Assembly (NCBI GenBank): GCA_037447655.1
Contig: JBBHKE010003490.1
Coordinates: forward strand, 54,686 to 118,685
DNA length: 64,000 nucleotides
Direction: 5' to 3'
Source of the DNA: Zygnema cylindricum
Taxonomy: Eukaryota > Streptophyta > Zygnematophyceae > Zygnematales > Zygnemataceae
Notes under the pieces: model-generated
What the model was told of the DNA's origin: nothing
Database searches by the model: none
The model's input: the letters and a program-made list of their open reading frames with translations, nothing else
Made by a program: the position numbers and the translations under genes
Shown here: piece after piece, positions 23,725 through 37,052 of the stretch
Layout: each line of letters starts with the position of its first letter
Numbering within the stretch: the stretch's first letter is position 1

Positions 23725-24789
23725 TGTATAAATTAATCGTTATTTTTAGTATTTTCTATGTCTAAAATGAAAGACAAAAAAGAAGCCGAGGCAGTTTGCT
23801 TCTAACTCCTCTCTTCAAACTCCTCTCTTCAGCTCCCACACTTGTCGCAGTCAGTGAAAGTTGAAGAGGAAGGTAGAGCCATGGCTACCTATGCTGCTTA
23901 AGATATAAAGAGACATGTGGTAGTTTTTGGTAGATTTACCAAAATATACTTGACGAACCCAGGATTTGATCCTGGTACCTGCCGTCAGTCAAGTATGAAA
24001 TAGACGGTAGCTTTATCCTATAGTCTAGGATCGGTGCTGAGACATATAAGGTTTGACAAAAATATGAACTCAGAAGCGTGAACTAATTCATTTAACTGAA
24101 ACTATAGACGTCCCGCATGGATACAAGTTTGGAAAGTACAGAGTACGGTATGGTTCCGAAACGGATAACGCGCATTTTGTTTTGACAACGAAACAAATAT
24201 CACGCAACGATTTATGACCGCTACGATTAAAACCCGGTTTTTATCGGGCGGCCGCGAAGGATGCCGAGATCGGGGAATAAGATTTTGGCGGTTTTCGGTC
24301 ACCGCCACATTGATTGACGCATGGCATGACCACACTAGATTACGGCATCTCAGGGGATTACAGGTACGAATCCAGATATGACATGTGTCGTCAGGTTGGC
24401 CATGTCGTACAATGGTAATATAAAAAGTACACCCGCACCTATATCTTTCTGTACGACACAGAATTTTGATTGGTGCCGTACTTCAGTAGATAGTGTTTAA
24501 GAGAGAGATAAGACTTAGGAAAATTTGGAAGATAGGACCCTCTCTCCCAGAGAGCCTCTGTACAAAAGGTTAACTTTGACCCTCCAAAACTTACTACTCA
24601 GGAAGCAAATTCAGATATTCTTTTTGTTATCAACTCAGGGGAGTCTTGCCTTCACAAGGGTAGGGGTTGTCAGAGGTTTTGTATGCCAGGTGGCAGCTAT
24701 TTTTACTGAAACACAAAGGGGTCAGGGTTATCCTAAAGGCTTCGTGTGAGCTGCCTACGCTGAAGACCTATGGAGGTCTCAGAGTTGAA
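23725..24789 (+). repeat. 5' LTR of C1
   Basis: TGTATAAATTAATCG ... GGTCTCAGAGTTGAA, about 1065 bp. Contains the hairpin with CAGGATTTGATCCTG near 23949-23993 and repeated GTAC-type short palindromes. Followed directly by the half-tRNA-like primer site. Confidence 0.75.
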
Positions 24790-24804
24790 AGTTATGGGCC
24801 CACC
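24790..24804 (+). other. Primer-binding site of C1 (half tRNA-iMet type)
   Basis: AGTTATGGGCCCACC, one mismatch from the complement of nucleotides 25-39 of plant initiator tRNA-Met as I recall it. The gag ATG (24794) lies within it. Confidence 0.6.
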
Positions 24805-27800
24805 CTCTAGGGTGCCCATCTTCAATGGAACAAGCTTCATATACTAGGAGAGTATGATGACAGGAACTCTATGTGAGAAAAGGTTTTGGGGAATAGTGAG
24901 TGGACAGGTGAGGCATCCATCCAATCTTCGCATCCCTCCAAGGTTTAGCGGAAGCAGATTCACCAAAGATGCAGATCCATCTCCAACAGAGGAGATAAAA
25001 GAAAGGAGGTGGTGGACAAAGGAAAGGAGAAAGAGAGGATCATACCAATAGCAACCAGTTCGGCATTCATGTCACCTATTCCGAGGAACGAAGAGAATGA
25101 TACCGATACTTGGGACTACAACAATATGGGGGCAAAGCACTTCATCCTCCGCCATCTTAATTAAGGGCTTGCATCTCCTCATTTGGCGGTAGAGAGCGAA
25201 TTCGATTTTTGGGTGGCTCTCATAGAGATGTACCGAAGTGGTACGATTCAGCAACAGCAGTTGGCTGATCAGAAAATTAACGCATATGTATACAAAGGGG
25301 GAAAGATCTTGGATTTTGTAATGAGCTCGCAACACTTTTCATGGAGCTAGAGTGTGTTGGACAGGTTGAAACTGAAAAGATGAAGGTTAACTGTTTCCTC
25401 ATGAAGTTACTAGATGAGTTCGATAACACAGTCAACCGTGTGCAGGACTTGCCAGAATCAAGGTGGATATGGAAGTCAGTGGTAGGGATGATTCTTGTTC
25501 GAGAGAACACGATTGAGATCCGAAAGGGTGGAAAGAGTGGGCAAGCCTTAGCAGTTGGGACCAACTCGAGGAACAACGATTCTAGGAAACCAGTTGGAAA
25601 TTATGGAGGGGGGGGGGCAAAAAAATCAGATAGAGGAGTTTGGACCAAGGGCTCCCAAGGGTTTGTGTCATTTTTGTAAGAAACCAGGGCACTATATGGC
25701 GGAGTGCACTAAGCTAACCGAACTTTGGTTAAAGGAGGGGCAGATCGGTTGACCTCTAAGAGGAAAGAAAAAGGCTCTTGTGACTCAAGTACACAAGGAG
25801 GAAACTGAGGACGAGGACGATGATCTCTTGCTGGATAAGGAGTTGGAGGCGAAGATGAAGGTCGAAATTCATCGAAAGCAAAAATGTGCTTTCGGAGGAT
25901 TAAAAGGTGAAGTAGGATGAATAGTGGATTCGGGTGCCTGCATGGACTTGTGTAAGGACAAACACCTATTCACTAATATGAGAAAGATTCCCATTGTAGA
26001 GATCGCGTATGGGGATGGGAGGGTAGTCACTACTACTATGGTAGGAATCGGTAGATCTAAAAGTCTTAGTGGAAGGGAAAACATCCATAGTGACATTCTA
26101 TGATGTGTTGTTTATTCTATAGTTGAACTAAAACCTCATCTTAACGTCTTTGTTGAATGATAAGGGTTTTGAGACCAGCACTAGGAAGAGAACCTTTACT
26201 GCTAGCTTTGAGGAGGAAGTTTATTTCCCTGCTGAAAAAGGTAGCCAAGGGATGATTAGGCTGATTTTAAGCAATGAAAAGAAGAAACTTTACTATGTTG
26301 GTGTACATGATATTATGTTGTGGCAAAAGAGGCCTGGACTTTTGCATTTAGATAAGTTGAAAGAAATGAAAAAGATGGGAATAGTGGAAGAAATTGAGTT
26401 TGGGGAAAGTGAAAACCTGAGTTACTGTAGTGGTTGTGCTCAAGGTAATGCACACAGGTTTCCCTTTCCAAAGGAAGCCACTTATAAAGGAGAAAAAGTT
26501 TTAGACTTAGTACACAATGATTTGGGGACCGGCCAAAGTGCCTTCACCCGGGGGTAAGAGGATTATGATGACAATCATTGACGATTGGTCTCGGTATTCT
26601 AGAGTGTATTTCCGAAAAAATAAGTAAAAGGCCCCACAGATAAAGCATGGAGCGAGAAACTCCATGAAACCCTTATAAAAAGAGCGAGGAGTGATAATGG
26701 GGGAGAGTATACCTCTAATCAGTTTGAGGATTTTTTGAGAGAAGATGGAGTGCAACACCAAAAGACAGTTCCTGAAAATCCTGAGCAGAATGGTGTAGCT
26801 AAAAGGTTAAATAGAACACTGAGTGATAGTGCAAGGAGTATACTGTCACATAAGAAAATAGGAAAGAAGGTTTGGGCCGAATCAATAAACTGTGCAAATT
26901 ATCTCAAAAATAGAGTTCTTACTTCTGCAGTAAAAGGCCAAACACCCTATGAGAGATGGACAGGCCGAAAACCAGATGTTTCACACTTAAAGGTTTTCGG
27001 TAGTCAATTGTTCAGTTTAGACACATATCCGTCAAACTGGAAGTTAGATTTAAAAGGAAAACTAGGATATCTACTAGGATATGATGAAGATGTAAATGGA
27101 TATAGAGTCTATGATCTCAAGAGAGAAGATATAATCCTACAAAAGCATCTAGTGGTTATGGATGAAGGGAAATCTATACATCCCTTTAAGCATACAAAGA
27201 CACTCTAAATCAAATTGGAGTCAGAAAATTCTGATGACTTTGAGTTTCCTAACATTTCAGAATTTCAAGAAGATGATGATCATGCAGGTACAGATAAGAA
27301 CAAAAAGGATCAAAATGTGGAACCCCTAGTATCAACTCAAACTGAAGCGGAATACGTAATGGAACCGAAGCGAAATACGTAGTGGAAATGGACCCGAAAT
27401 CAAGTGATATGAGAGAAGTAGAAACTGTTGGGAAGAATCCAAGGGAGCCATCTATTTCAACAACCGAGTTTGAGGGAGGAAGAAGAAGCAACAAAAAAAT
27501 GCAAGAGAGACAAGTTAACAATAAGGTAACCACAGTGTCTCTCCTCGATAAACCTCAAACTTATAATGAGGTAATGACTTGTCCTTAGAGAAACCGGTGG
27601 AAGACAGCCATTAATGAGGAGATGGCATTATTTATGGCGGCCGATACATGGGAATTGATGTATTGTCCTCCTAATAGGAAGCCAATTGGGTGTAAGTGGG
27701 CATTTAATTTGAAACTCAACCCGGATAGCACCATTCAGCGCTATAAGGCTCGGTTAATGGTGAAGCATTTTTCCAGGAAAAAGGAATTCACTACGAGGAG

Positions 27801-29115
27801 ACATTTGCCCTGGTTGTAAGGTTTCCCTCCGTCTAGATACTTCTTAGTTTGGCGACAGCAGAAGACATAGAGGTACATCAGATGGACATCAAGATGGCCT
27901 TCCTACATGGAGAGTTAGAAGAGGAGATTTTTATGCGACAGCCCGAAAGATTTGTGGAGCAAGGGGAGGAGAGCAAGGTATGTCGATTGATCAAATCTTT
28001 GTATAGGGTGAACAGGCGCCCCGGCAATCGAACAGGAAGCTCGATGAGTTTCTTACAAGTTTGGGATATATTCGGATCAGCTCAGATCACTCGATTTATT
28101 TTGTTTGAAGATAAGGAAGGAACTATATTTATTGCAATTTATGTTGATGATTTGCTTGTTTTAAGCAAATCTATGGATAAAATTAAAAAGTTAGAAACTG
28201 ATCTAAAAGGTAAATTCGAGATGAAAGATATGAGAGAAGCAAGGTATATTTTGGGAATTCAGGTAGGGAGAGACAGAGATACAAAGATAATAAGATTAAC
28301 TTAGAAGGAAGCCATTGGAAACATGTTAGAGAGATTCGAAATGGACAAAGCTAATAGTTGTACCACTCCAATGGAACTAAAGAAGGGAAATGAGTGTGGA
28401 AGACGGAGTTATAATCTTGGATGATGAGCTAGGCCCTGAAGAGAAAAGATTTATGCAGACAATTCCTTATAGGCAAGTAGTGGGCAGCCTAATATATTTT
28501 GTGAATTGTACCCGCTCGGATATAGCCGCAGCTGTAGGAGTACTAAGTAGGAGTCTGAATCCTCCCACTAAGAAGGATTGGGAGACAGCTAAGAGAGTCC
28601 TTAGATATCTCATAGGGGCTAGCGATCTAGAGTTGCATTTGGGTGGGAATAATACTGACATCACCACTTGGAGTGATGCCAATTGTGGGGAAGCTTCTAT
28701 GAGGAGATGCACGTCTGGGTATGTATTATATGTGGGTGATGGGGCTTGCTACTGGAGCATCAAGCAGCAAAAGGTCATTGCTCAGTCCACCATGGAGGCT
28801 GAGTACATGGCTTCTTGATCTGTTGTAAAAGAATTAATGTCGGTCAAGTCTCTGCTTGGTGAGCTTGGTCATCTTAAGAGTGGTGTTCAAAAGGTGTTTT
28901 GTGATAATCAGGCAGCCATTGCCATTTATGCCAATCCTAAACATCACTTTAAAGCCAACACATGGACATTAGACTTAGCCTTGTGGGGAGAAAGTATAAA
29001 ACAAGATAATTAGTTTAGAGTACAAACTAGATAGTGAAATGGTAGCAGATATGATGACCAAACTTATGCCTTCCCCTAAACTAAATTTGTGCAAGGAGAA
29101 GTGTGGTCTTAAATT
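24794..29115 (+). pseudogene. copia gag-pol of C1 (frameshifted)
   Basis: Order of parts follows Ty1/copia: gag (24794-25760) with zinc knuckle CHFCKKPGHYMAEC at about 25666-25710; protease motif VDSGAC near 25925; integrase zinc region with CSGCAQG near 26430 and core to about 27050, with ENPEQNGVAKRLN near 26780; reverse transcriptase from about 27600 with YVDDLLVL at about 28141; RNase H to about 28820 (ending STMEAEYMAS). Many stops and shifts, for example TAG near 28303 and TGA at 28816. Needs no host gene nearby; replication is via cytoplasmic reverse transcription in intact relatives. Confidence 0.8.
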
Positions 29116-29141
29116 AAAGAGTAGTTAGAAAATAAGGGGAG

Positions 29142-30037
29142 TGTAGAAATTAAAGGTTCTTTTCGTATTTTCTAGGATTTGTAAAAGATAAAATGCAGAA
29201 AAGAAGCAGAGGCAGTCTACCTCTAACTCCTCCCTTCAACTCCCACACTTGTCGCAGTCATTGAAGGTTGAAGAGGGAGCTAGAGCCATGGCTGCCTGTG
29301 TTGTCTAGAGAGATATAGGTAGTTGTTTTAGTAGGTTTACTAAAAAGATACTTGACGGACCCAGGATTTGATCCTGATACCTGTCGTCCGTCAAGTTAGC
29401 CGGTAGCGGTTAGCTTTATCGAAAAGTCTATGACCAATGCTAAGGTATATTAGGTTTCACAAATATTTAAATCATTACACGTGAACTAACTCATTTAAGG
29501 GAAACTGTATACGTCATGCATAGATAGAGTTTTATAAAGTACGGTGTACGGTACGGTTCCCAAACGGATACCGCGCATTTTGTTTTGACAGCTAAACAAA
29601 TATCGCTTAAGTATTTATGACGACTACGATTGAAACTCGGTTTTGATCGGACGGCCGCGAACGCTGTCGAGATCGCGGAATGGGATTTTGGTGGTTTGCG
29701 GTCACCGCCACATCCATTAACACATGGCACAACCACATTAGATTGCGGCATCTCCGGGGATTACAAAACGAATCCAAATATGACATGTGTCGACTTATTA
29801 GCCATGTCGTACAATGGCCGTACAGAAAAGTACACCGACATATGTACCTTTCTGTACGACACAGTATTATGATTGGTGCCGTAGATAGAGTTTTAGAAAG
29901 AGATATGACTTCGAAAAATTTGGTAGATAGGACCTTCTCTCCGAGAGAGCTTTTGAACAAAAGGTCAATTTTGACCCTTTATAACTTATTGTTCAGGGGA
30001 GCAAATTCAAAGATTCTTTTTGCTATCAACTCAGGGG
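29142..30037 (+). repeat. 3' LTR of C1, truncated by insertion
   Basis: TGTAGAAATTAAAGG... to ACTCAGGGG. It holds a perfect 10-bp stem CTTGACGGAC/GTCCGTCAAG at 29351-29360 and 29386-29395 around CAGGATTTGATCCTG. Confidence 0.72.
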
Positions 30038-31251
30038 TGTAAAAATTAATGGTTTTTAAAGTATTTTCTAGGTCTCAATAGAAATAAGGAAGAAGCCGAG
30101 GCAGTCTACCTCTAACTTCTCTCTCTAACTCTCAAACTTGTCGCAGTCACTTAGAAATTGTAGAGGGAGCTAGAGCCATGGCTACCTAGGCTATCCAGAG
30201 GTTTACGGGAAAATATATTTTAGTTAGAGGTTTTATTTACTAAAAGGTATGTGTCGGCCACAGGATTCGATCCTGGTACATGCTGGCCGACAAACATTAC
30301 ATAGTCGGTAGCCTTAGCCGTTAAGTCTAGCAGTAGTATTAGGTATTATATTGTACGATAATTAATTAAACATTAATTCGTAGGTTAAATCATTTAACTA
30401 TAATTGTTAACGGGATACATAGATCTGGTAGTGTAAAAGTATGAATTGCGGTACGGATAAGAAATCAATACCCCGCATTGATTTCGTAAGCGAAACAAAT
30501 ACCGCGCATGTACTTATTACGGCTACGATCAAATCCGAGTTTAATCAGACGGCCGGAATTAGCGCCGAGATCACGGGAGAAAAATTCGGCGGTTTGTGGG
30601 CATTGCCACATCAGATGACACGTGGCGATGTTACATTAGAGCGCGGCATCTCCGAGAATTAAAAGATCGAATCCGGACATACCACGTGTGGACATTTAGG
30701 CCATGTCGTACAGTTTCCGTAGATAGAGTACACCGGCAGCTGTACTTTTGCGTACGGGACTGTAATCTGATTGGTTCCGTACATCAATAGATAGAGTCAG
30801 TGAGAGAGATAGGACTTAGAAAAATTAGAAGATAGGACCCTCTCTCCCAAAGAGCTTCTGTACAAAAAGTCAACTTTGACCCTCCATAACTTACTGCTCA
30901 AGGGAGCAAATTCAGAGATTCTTTTTGCTATAGACTCAGGGGAGTCTTACCTTCACAGGGGTGCAGGTGGTCAGAGTTTTTGTCTGTTAGGGTGGCAGTT
31001 GTTTTTGCTGAAACACAAAGGGGTCAGAGTTATCCTAGAGGCTACTTAGAAACTGTCCACTCTGAGGACTTATGGAGGTCTCAGAGTTTCACGTTATGGG
31101 CCCACCCTCTAGGGTACCAATCTTTAATGGAACTGGCTTCATGTACTGGGAAAGTATGATGATAGGAGCTTTTTGCGAGAAAAGGTTTTGGGGAATAGTG
31201 AGTGGACGAGTGGGGCGTCCATCAAGTCTTGGAATCCCTCCAAGAATTGGA
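30038..31251 (+). mobile_element. Copia element C2: 5' LTR and start of gag, ending at a gap
   Basis: LTR 30038-31091 (TGTAAAAATTAATGG ... CAGAGTTTCA), primer site CGTTATGGGCCCACC at 31092-31106, and gag from ATG 31096 (GPPSRVPIFNGTGFMYWES) to the gap at 31252. It lies inside the 3' LTR of C1. What follows the gap is not its continuation. Confidence 0.72.
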
Positions 31252-31261
31252 NNNNNNNNNN
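31252..31261. other. Assembly gap (10 N)
   Basis: Interrupts the gag of C2. The sequence on the far side does not match copia gag, so a sizeable piece may be missing or misjoined. Confidence 0.95.
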
Positions 31262-31542
31262 GGTTGGTCTGCTGTGTACAGTATAGACCTAAACAAGGAC
31301 ATTAGGGGGCTCTACGGCATTAGGTTACACCCGTACGGTGCACAGTTAGCTATACGGCAACTGACTTTTGGTGGTTTTAGTATAAAGCGCTAAAACTGTA
31401 GCAAGCGCCGGCAGGCTAGTTTTGGCCCAAAATTATCATCGGCAGTATTTAACAACGCGCCATAAACAAAGCGACAGCTTTGTCTTACGCGCCATATTTA
31501 AAGCTTTGGTATGACATGAGGTATAAAAGGTTTGGATGCTTT
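31262..31542. other. Unassigned sequence after gap
   Basis: About 280 bp resembling neither the C2 interior nor an LTR. No open frame of note. Confidence 0.4.
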
Positions 31543-32318
31543 GACATATAGGGTTTGACAAAAATATGAACTTTGAAGCGTGAACTAATTCATTTAACTG
31601 AAACTATAGACGTCGCGCATGGATACAGGTTTGGAAAATATGGAGTACAGTATGGTTTCGAAATTTATACCGCGCATTCTGTTTCGACAGCGAAACAAAT
31701 ACCGCGCAACAATTTATGACGGCTACTATTAAAACCCGGTTTTGATCGGACGGCCGCGAACGATGTCAAAATCGCGAAATATGATTTTGGTGGTTTTCAG
31801 TCAACGGCATATCGATTGACACGTGGCATGCCCACATTGGATTACGGCATCTCGGGGGATTACAGGAACAAATCCAGATATGACATGTGTCGTCTGGTTG
31901 GCCATGTCGTATAATGGTCGTACTGTACCTGTTGACCATGTCGTATAATGGTCGTACAAAAAAGTACACCGACACTTGTACCTTTTTGTACGACACAATA
32001 TTTTGACTGTACTTCAGTAGATAATGTTTTAGTGAGAGATAGGACTTAGGAAAATTTGGAAGATAGGACCCTCTCTCAGAGCCTCTATACAAAAGGTCAA
32101 TTTTTACCCTCCATAACTTACTGCTCAGGGGAGCAAATTTAAATATTCTTTTTGCTATTGACTCAGGGGAGTCTTGCCTTCACAAGAGTGGAGGTGGTCA
32201 GATTTTTTCTCTGCCATGGTGGCATTTACTTTTGTTGAAACACAAATGGGTCAGGGTTATCGTAGAGGATTCGTGTGAGCTGCTTACTCTGAGGGCCAAT
32301 GGAAGTCTCAGAGTTGCA
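31543..32318 (+). repeat. 5'-truncated copia LTR
   Basis: From GACATATAGGGTTTGACA to GGAAGTCTCAGAGTTGCA it parallels the LTR of C1 (24040-24789) more closely than C2. The 5' quarter is missing and no primer site follows, so it is a solo or truncated relic. Confidence 0.65.
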
Positions 32319-33210
32319 ATTTGCGATAACAAAGACCTATTGCATTTGATAGTAGGGAATGTTTCATGGCACATGACAAAAATTTTGGCAGCAAATCTTT
32401 TTTTTGCATACGATAAGTTGTAGGTTGATTAGCCAAATAGTAATGCTAAAGTTTTCAGACTTTTGGAGCAAGAAAGCAACTCTAATGGAGTTGAGATCGT
32501 CTAAACTTTTGAGTTTCATCGTTTGTCACAAGGGAAGGAAAAAATGTTTTAAATGTTACTTCCTAAAATAAATGGAAAATTTTGCATAATGTTATCAGCG
32601 GGCCATTAACCATTTGCCATTTTGTTTCCATTCGATTAGTCGTCGTTTCACTTATATTTCTTTTGCAGAGTTTCATCAAGGTAATGAATTTTGACACATA
32701 TTTTTTTACAATTTGTGAGTGCCCATGAGCCTAGATAACAGTCGCCCCCCAAACTTTTGTACCATCTTGACCTACGCCTTATCAGTTTCATGTGTTTTCA
32801 ACATCTGTAGCTCTATATTCTATGCACATGTCTTGATTGGGTGAAATCCACAAAATAAAATTTCTCACCTACCAGGCAATTAATATCTTTTGATCAGTAG
32901 TAGTTTCAAATCATGAACCCCATTTAACAAACAATTTCAAGGCCAAATGAGCTTCGTCAATGGAAGAGGTTGTCGCCACAATATTTTTCTCCGTTTTTGA
33001 TACAATTTTCAGTTCCAAAGTAATTATCATTGGTCAAATGTGAAAATGATTTTTATCGACGACCTACTATTGTCCACGTCACGTTCTCTCCTTAGATCTT
33101 TCATCCAATCCTTCCAACTTTTGTGGTAACACTCTTTCAAGTATCTTTTGCATTGTTGGGTGTCTTTTACATAGCCAAACACTGCGGAACCTCGTACTTG
33201 CGCAGTTGAC
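32319..33210. other. AT-rich region with one unidentified minus-strand frame
   Basis: A minus frame at 33212-33027 (61 codons) contains CKRYLKECYHKSWKDW. Composition is protein-like, but no family is recognised and no splice partner is obvious. The rest shows nothing. Confidence 0.3.
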
Positions 33211-33576
33211 ACGATCCCCCTCTCCTACTCCCTCTTCCTCTCCCTCTTGCTCTCCCTCTTAAGGAGTGGAGGGAAAGGGAGAGGGAGAGGGCGAGGGAGA
33301 AGAAGAGGGAGAGGGAGAGGGCGAGGGAGAGAAAGAGGGAGACAAAGAGAGAAAGGGAGAGGGAGAGGGAAAGGAAGAGGGAGAAGGAGAGGGAGAGGGA
33401 AAGGAAGAGGGAGAGGGAGAGGGAGAGATAGAGGGAAAGAGAGAGAAATTGAGTGGGAGAGGAGATAAGCGAGTAAAGAGAATAGAGAGAGAGGGGGCGG
33501 AGAGAGTAAATAGGAAGAGAGAGAGTAGAGAGAAAGTGAGATAGATTGAGAAAAGGCGAGAGAGAGAGAGGATAGA
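33211..33576. repeat. Purine-rich GA tract
   Basis: CT-rich for the first ~40 bp, then GAGGGAGAGGG-type repeats to the edge of the next LTR. The Arg/Gly/Glu-rich frames here are spurious. Confidence 0.8.
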
Positions 33577-34535
33577 TGTTGATATTTGAGTTTTTTCTAG
33601 GTCTATATTAGGAAAGGAAAAGTGTAGCGGCAGTCTGCCTCTAACTCCCCTCTCCTAGCCCCCACACTTGTTGTATTCACTAAAGGCTGGACAGGGGATA
33701 TAGAGCCATGGCTGCATAGATTCTCTAGAGAAGACATGAAATAGAGTGAGTAGATTTACCAAAAAAAAAAGTTGACGGACGCAGGATTTGAACCTGGAAC
33801 TTGCCGTCCGTCAAGATAGTCGTTTACCGACAGCTTTATCCAATTAGTCTAGGACGACTGCTAGGTACTTTTAGGTTTGATAAAAATATAAATGTTATCA
33901 AGTAGATCAATTCATTTAACTAGACGAATTGTTTCCTAGTACATAGAAACATTTCAAATATAGTACGCTCTAATATACATTATGAAAAGGATACTGCGCA
34001 TTTGTTTCGACCGCGAAACAAATACCGCTCACCCATTTTCAACGGATAGAATTAAAGTCGGTTTTGATCGGACGGCCGCGATAGGCGTCGTGATCCCGGA
34101 ATAGGTACTTTTGGCGTTTTACGGTAATTGCCACCTCAAGTGACACGTGGCGCGACAACATTGGATTGCGGCAACTCCGGAGATTACGGGAACAAATCCC
34201 GATTTGACACGTGTCGACATTTTGGCCATGTTGTACGATGGCCGTACAGAAAATACATCGGTATATGTACTTTTCTGTACGACAAAGTAATTTGATTGGT
34301 GTCGTATGTCAATAGATAGAGTTTAAGAGAGGAAATAGGACTTAGAAAATTTAGTAGGTAGCACTCTCTCTCCGAGAGAGCTCCTGTACAAAAAGTCATC
34401 TTTGACAATTCATATTTATCAATTTACTTTACCATTTAAAGTGATTCTTTTTGCTGCAGACTCAGGGGAGTCCAATCTACACATGGGTGTAGTCGGTCAG
34501 AGCTTTTTCTTGCCAGGGTGGCAGCATTTCTAAGG
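33577..34535 (+). repeat. Diverged solo copia LTR
   Basis: Starts TGTTGATATTTGAG and follows LTR landmarks: GCCATGGCTGC, the 10-bp stem TTGACGGACG/CGTCCGTCAA (33772-33781, 33805-33814), the CGGACGGCCGCG block and GGGTGGCAGCATTT. It lacks a clear 3' end and adjoining gag. Older than the other LTRs. Confidence 0.6.
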
Positions 34536-34769
34536 GAAAGTCAAAGTGTGTGATTGTGTCCAAAACTCATTTCTAACTTTGCATTCTGTGGTGGAATTGA
34601 GCACACATAAAGTCTTATTTCACAGGGGTGAAACTATAATGGGTTTCTGATTGTCAAGGGGTCAGTCATTTGGGTTTATATCAACTTGGAGTCGGCACTT
34701 TCTAGATTAGCTTCTTTTGGATCTGCGATTTTTGTGGGCAATGGAGCACATAGAGTTTCAATAGAGAGG

Positions 34770-36640
<1,871 letters not shown>

Positions 36641-37052
36641 GTTGAAACTTGGTACTTTTTTCCTTTAAATTATATACAAAATGTATCCTATTGTACGCAT
36701 ATCAAACAGTACTTTAAAGATTTAATGCACGAATCACTATTATTAAATAACACCAATTGTCAAAGTGGTGAATGGAAAAGTTGATAGACAAAATTGTTTG
36801 CCTAACCTATCAAAACATAATTTTGTTGAACATCATAAAAAACAAAAGCTAAAATATAATCTAACGCTCTTATTATTTCTACAACACACCAAGACATAGC
36901 TTTTCCTCAAACTTTATTCTTCTTTTTCAGATCTAAATACTCCTAAAAACCTTTGCTAATAGGCGACAAAATGTATAACCAAATTCGCAAATAACATCGA
37001 AATAGTGACTCATTAAATGGAGTCCCATTTCATGTTGTAAGGAATTTATACG
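36641..37052. other. 3' flank of LRR D, no other gene
   Basis: AT-rich; nothing recognised. Confidence 0.4.

Larger units (their letters stand above)
23725..30037 (+). mobile_element. Ty1/copia LTR retrotransposon C1 (3' LTR cut by C2)
   Basis: Layout: 5' LTR 23725-24789, primer site 24790-24804, gag-pol 24794 to about 29115, polypurine tract AAATAAGGGGAG just before 29142, 3' LTR 29142-30037. The 3' LTR stops at ACTCAGGGG, where the LTR of a second element (30038) begins, so its last ~150 bp are displaced. Internal length is 4352 bp, close to element B (4350 bp). Reading frames are broken many times, so it is non-autonomous now. Confidence 0.82.

Noticed and set aside
23949-24010. A functional tRNA gene on the minus strand of the LTR
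   Set aside because: The T-arm and a weak D-arm are present, but the acceptor stem pairs with sequence next to the T arm rather than 5' of the D arm, so no cloverleaf forms.
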